Shown in pieces: positions 51,501-57,500 of a stretch of DNA of 64,000 bases. Every line of letters begins with the position of its first letter. Position 1 is the stretch's first letter. Source of the stretch: Paragonimus westermani (lineage: Eukaryota; Platyhelminthes; Trematoda; Plagiorchiida; Troglotrematidae); contig QNGE01003596.1 in the NCBI GenBank assembly GCA_008508345.1, positions 1 through 64,000 of the forward strand, in the 5' to 3' direction. The position numbers were made by a program, and so were the translations under genes. Below the pieces are notes generated by a model, which was not told where the DNA came from, did no database searches, and saw only the letters and a program-made list of their open reading frames with translations.

Positions 51501-54500
51501 ATGCTCACATTTGTTTGTGATCCGATCGATTTAAGCCAAATCGGATTGAGCATAAGTAATTGCGTCCTCAGCCTACACCACTGTGCACTCTACACTTCTG
51601 GTTTGAACCACGTCGATTCCTCCTGATGAATAACAGTAATAACATCCAGCCACTAACGTTACAATTGAAATATGAGCTGCCTAGTCACTTGGTGGGCTCC
51701 ATATAATTCTGTTCTACGGTCGGCGACCACACGCATAGACTTATCGTTTCTGGAAGTTCAACCGTTGAAAGCAACGCACCTGAGTTGGTACTTCGCCTAA
51801 CTTGTTCTGGTTGGTTAGCATTCTTAGTAGACTTTACGTCTAAATCCTTATTCGCTGTACCAGGTTTGTTACGTGTATACACTGATTCTTCTAAATGGCC
51901 GCACACTTAAAATCTCGAATTACGCAAGTTTGCATAAGCACAAAATCCATTCGATGTGTACGTGCAATCAACCGTCCACATCTAGTTTGAAGAGGTAATA
52001 TCGTCTCAGATGTGTTGTACACTTTGTTTCCTCTTAAATTCATAACGTTAGATGCAAGTTTAGAACGGTGGACTGAACGAAAGTGCACGGAATTCACATT
52101 CAGGTCATCGACCATTCCATTTCATTATTTTCTGCGTGTTCAGAACTTGGAATTCGGTGCATAAGATCATACTGGACTTGTCGAACACAGGCACGAGTTT
52201 TGTGTTTATTGCAGTTTGGCGTGTGGGTTGAGTATTTCCAGGCTGTTCAGAACCATATGTGAGCGGTCGGTATATCTAGGGCTCGAACCCGCAACCATCT
52301 GTTTGACAGATGTGTGTCGATACTTCTGAGTTACTGTTAGCTCAACAGTGGTAGATGGCTATCCGTTTACTCCCGAACCTCGGCTATTTAGTATGTTTTT
52401 AAATTTACTCATTCCCTTGTCCTTTTCCATTTTACTACCTTGATTTGGTAGTGAGGCTTATACAATGCATCCAGAGAATTATGCTCACTGGGACTTTGGT
52501 CCCACCAGGTGCAGTCATGTCGGACAAGTCTAAGTGAAGCAGTTAACCGGAAGGCAGTCCAACTCATCAAGTTTTACGTCATACTGCTGACCGCGTAGTC
52601 GCATGTATGCAGCAGGACACAACCTTATGAGCACACAGCACAACTGCTTTTTTAATTGTGGCACTACTGTTTTCCGGAAAGAGAAAAGAGGGGTGGAATT
52701 AGCCTCACATAAAGAACACTCTGATCGTCCAATGATTGACCATGGCCGCCAGTATGGTATCATTTAAAAGTCTGATATAGCCTCAAATACATTCGATGCG
52801 GGCATCAACAAACAAAATCATATCCAATGTCATTCACTGAGCTCTCAAGCTAGACGAGCACTTGTGCCAAATGAGTCAGACTGTTGTCTCATTGTTTTCC
52901 GGTATGGTTCCCTAGGCGAACCTTATTCTGTGTTCTCTATGATCAGTTTTTTTAGTCACGTTGATAAGGCTTATGAAAATGCCTCGCTGGTTTTTTACCG
53001 GGTTCTGAATGTGACAACCACTGTCGAAAACTTTAACGAAGGCTGACTAAAATTTTGTGCGCAGACCATGGGCATAACGTACTCGAAAAGTTGAGAGATG
53101 GTCCAAGCCATTTTATCTGGGAATAACAGAATACCATTTTGTACTGCTCTTGGAGTCGCTATACGCGAGATCATATTTTGAAATGTCAGTTCTATTGCTA
53201 CAAATCCGCCGTGTCGACTTTGCAGGTGTGGATTGATGCTTGTTAATAATTCTCGCGCTTTCTAATAGAGTGCCCGGAATCTGATAATCGTAGGACCATC
53301 AGTCTAACCCCTGTTGCTTCCGAGCTATTCGTTGGCTCTAGATTGCGTTAGCTCACAAAACTCAGAGAAATCGGTTTGGTAAAGAATATGCCAAATTTCG
53401 ACCATATTCCGGGTGTGTTGGTCACATTTTCACCGTCCGATTTGCCTTGAACCGTCGGTACTCTTATAGGCAGTCGTCGGTCATGGTCTTTTTAGACAGA
53501 AATACTCTCTTCGTTTTAGTTGTTCGCATCGTTGTCTGGATCTGTCTTCCTTACAAGCGAATTGGGGAAAATGAATGAATCCATGAGGTTCTCTGTATGT
53601 TTCCTCTGCACGGAATTTGTGCACAACTATCTCGACTGTTTCCTAAGTGTGTCAGTTGGTCAACTATTCAGGTTACACGATGTACAATGATCAAGTCGCA
53701 TGTCTCGCACGTCCGTCGGGTATTTCCCCTACCGGACACCATATACTGGGACCACCAACAGTTGTGTGAAACCGCAACAAGTATGATTACCTTTACTGTT
53801 TCATTGAGTCCAGTGGATGGGTATCTCAATCTGTTGGTCTTGGAAGAGCTATCTGACGTGATAACTTTTCCCAGTAAATGGTGTGCATGCATCTGCGATG
53901 TTTATAATTCTTCTGCCAAAGTTTTTTTCTATCCCATTTCCTATTCTAGACTATTTCACTTCATGGTTGTGTTGAACGGTCGTTCGAGTCCCAGAACTCT
54001 CTTGCCCGACTCAGTAGATGTTAATGACAAAGAATTTACGCTAAATGTTTTTTTGACTCATCTTGGTCTACTCCTGTTTTGCTAGATGTTTGTACGCGTC
54101 AATTTGCTGCATTATTGTGTTTCTCCTTTCAGTACTGTTCGCATACATAAGTTATCAGCCACGTTTTGTTTTCCAATCATCCCAAAACTATAATCATATT
54201 TACATTGATCCGTATCATTGCTGCGTAAACCAAAAATCCACTCCCGAACGTCTTGAGCTTGTATGCTTCCGTAACTTTTGGCCGCAATCGTTACAAGCCG
54301 TATGTTGTATACCTGGAAGTTTCGGAAACCGTGGCACGTCTTCTCAACAGGATTTCACAATGAATTTGTTACCATTGTTATCCTTCTCATTCAACGTTTC
54401 GTTTGTGCTCGCCTGTTACAGGTTTCATTGAATCCAGCGTGGTCACTGATGGAGACGAGGATAACGAACCCTTAATGAGTGGTCACGGCGTGGTGTCTCA

Positions 54501-57500
54501 GGAGGTGAATGACGATCAACTTCTAAAAGACTGGGGCGCTTTAATCCCGGACTGGCACGCCAAAGTTAGACAAACTATGAGTCACACACCGTATTATTCG
54601 CCCACCGGTGTCTCTCAGACAGAGACAGAACTGGCGGATCAACTGTTATCCGGAACTGTCGGGCCAGGACTTGCGATACTTGGTTCTGTGCTGCATCAAC
54701 GAATCAGGCGGTTAGTTAGCCGGGGCGTTCCGGATGCACTGCGAGCTGAAGTGTGGCAGCTGTTAGCTTCCTGTACCACGGGCGAATCCAACCTGATGGA
54801 TGTCTATCGTATTTTGATAACTAAGGTTTGTTCACGTTCCAGTTAAACTAGATTTCAGCCTGTTAAAGGTCTTATCTAAGCAATCTATCTGTTTCTTATC
54901 ATCACGCCGTTTTGCGTACCAACAGACCACTGATATTTTCCATTCACATCTTCATCAACAAACTCGCATGCATACATTGAAACCAAACTGTTACTCGCAT
55001 TACGTTCTAGCCCTACTTTATTCTCCTTTTCTGTGCTTTTCGGTGTCCACAAGTTTTGTGAGATGTAGACGTGAGCTAAACATCATCAGTCTGCCGCAGC
55101 CTAGACTGTAACGGTCATAACAACCGTTACTCAAATTCGGTAGTCGATGTCGTTATACCTGTCCAGTTTCATTGTAGCTGAAAGCATGGAGGACTGCCCG
55201 ATACACTGACAGAATGTGAGCACAGATTTGTCACCTGAGGTGCAGTTGACGCGACTTCACTGAACCGATGACCTGTCACTGTCTGAACACTTTCAAGCTG
55301 CACGATTGACGTAAAACGACACAATGCTTTGCTAAGTTTTTCAAACTTTAAAGTCTTAAACAACACCTGTCAGACTACGTTGACCGCGTGGTTTTATTTT
55401 TGTGCAATAAAACGACGGGGCCGTTTACAGATTCGTGTACTCAGGTGGTTGTATCGACTTTTAAAAGTATTATGGGGACTGGTTTCTTGCTAGCTGTGGC
55501 GACCGTTGTCAACTTTAACTGTGTGGGTTCACACCGACCGTGTAAGAGGTGTCATTTTACGGCGACAAAGCCAATCCTCCGAAGTTGGGAACCTAGAATG
55601 TCTTCAACTATTTGTCCATCTATGTTTGCGATCAGTCGCACAGGTCCGGCGACACCTGCAAGTACGCTACACACGAAACAAGCCTAATTGAGCTTCTCAA
55701 GTTTGGCGTCTGTTTGAAATGTCTTCTCGTCAAACAATGAACCTCAGTATTCTGGTACGACTGCAGTGTCTACTCATTAGTGCGTACGTCGAGGTGTGTC
55801 ATAGTTGTGTTGCTGCTGCGTCCACGTACTTCACCTAGCAAATACTGTCCGAGTTCGTGAGTAGGCTTACTGGGCCCCCTTTAGTTAAGTGGTTGGAATG
55901 CGAATACGAGTATCTGTTACGTAACACTTAGTTACAACTAGTGTTCATCGTGTACATTAGACACTTCGGTAGGAAACGGTTGCGCAGTTATCTGGTAAGG
56001 ATTTTTAGTAGTCTTTTGGAGTAAGTGTTTTCATTAATGCACAGGCGTAAATTAGTTCGTTTTCCGGTTCACCTTATGTCACCATGTTTAAAGCGGTACG
56101 AAACAGAGACCTGGCAAATCGGATTTCATGCGCAAATGGCGCGAACTCCTAATCCTTTTGGTACAGTCTCATTCTTGTGTGTTCACCCGGACAGCACCTC
56201 CTCTTGGCGTTTTTTTCTGGTAAGACGCTGTTTGGAAATGCCGGATTGCCTTTTAACTTGAGAATGAACATACATTTATTGTGCAAATCGGTTTTTAGCT
56301 TCTGAGCTGTTGTTTGTTACACTATAGATGTCATTGATTGGTATTTTGCGGGTTTTTACCGTCACTGTATGTTCCAACTGATCGTATGTCCGTCCACTAT
56401 CGTACAACTCAGTGGGCAACGCTGTTGATTCGTCTGTTAAACATACCGTTGAATTTCACTCTCAGCGGTTTATGGCAACTTGTTGATAGTTACTCTGCTT
56501 AATTCAGCTTTTTGTTCAAATGCTCTCGATTCCTCTTCGTACTGTTACGTGGTTTACAGCCTTGCAAACAAGATGCCGTTATCCAACGTGATCTGGCACG
56601 CACCTTCCCAGCTCATGGTTTCTTTCGTATGCAAGTCGGCCAGGAGTATTTATTCCAGGTCAGTCGAGCATACGCGCTATACGATGAAGAAGTTGGCTAC
56701 TGTCAGGGCTTGTCGTTCTTCGCTGCTGTGCTGCTGCTCCACGTAAGTAATCTAACTACTGCTTAGTAGTAGGAGTTTTGGTTAATACAAATTTGTCCTC
56801 AATCAGGATGGATCACAGCTTTCCTATTCCCGTAGACGTTTCAGCCAACTGCTTTCGATACGAGTCAATAAACTCGTTACCACTGGAGTATGTCAATGGT
56901 TTAAAGTATCTTTTTATCATATCATGTCCCACGAAAGGGCCCTCACCAGTGTCTCTTCACTATCTTGGACGTGTTCCAGTGAGTATTCATCCATTCGTAC
57001 TGCCATATATTGTTGGTACTCCGTTTTTGTCTTTAACAACTCAAGAACTTGACACCCAATTTAGATTGTGTTTAGGGCGTAGTCACCACCGTGTGTTTGC
57101 GCCTAGCACTTGTATCTGCCACTCTACGCTTAGTTAAAGATGCTTCTAGTTTACGCATTTCGTCGTTTACTACGACGAGCAAAAACATATTTGTCTGTTT
57201 GAAGCTGAGCTTACAATCGCTATGCTCTCTGGGTCAGCGACCTGACCCATTCATGCGAGAGATGCACATATACTCTCAGTATTTGATCATCGTTGACTGC
57301 ACCAGTTTGCTCCTATCTAATGGACTGACTTCGTTAGCAACGTAACTGTCCATCGGCATGTGTTTTGGGAATGTGGGAATTCGCGAACGATAACCCAGGT
57401 ATTGAAAGCACACAGTCTACGCCGATCATGTACTCTGCGTCGTCCTGCGCATTATTCAGTGTGGCTGCTAATGGTTTCAAGAAATCCCAAGACGGCCAGG

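Noticed and set aside
53597..54085. A 162-codon plus-strand ORF, among the longest in the window
   Set aside because: Its first part overlaps the decayed LINE RT in another frame, the rest has biased hydrophobic content without a domain, and it lies in a RABGAP1 intron.
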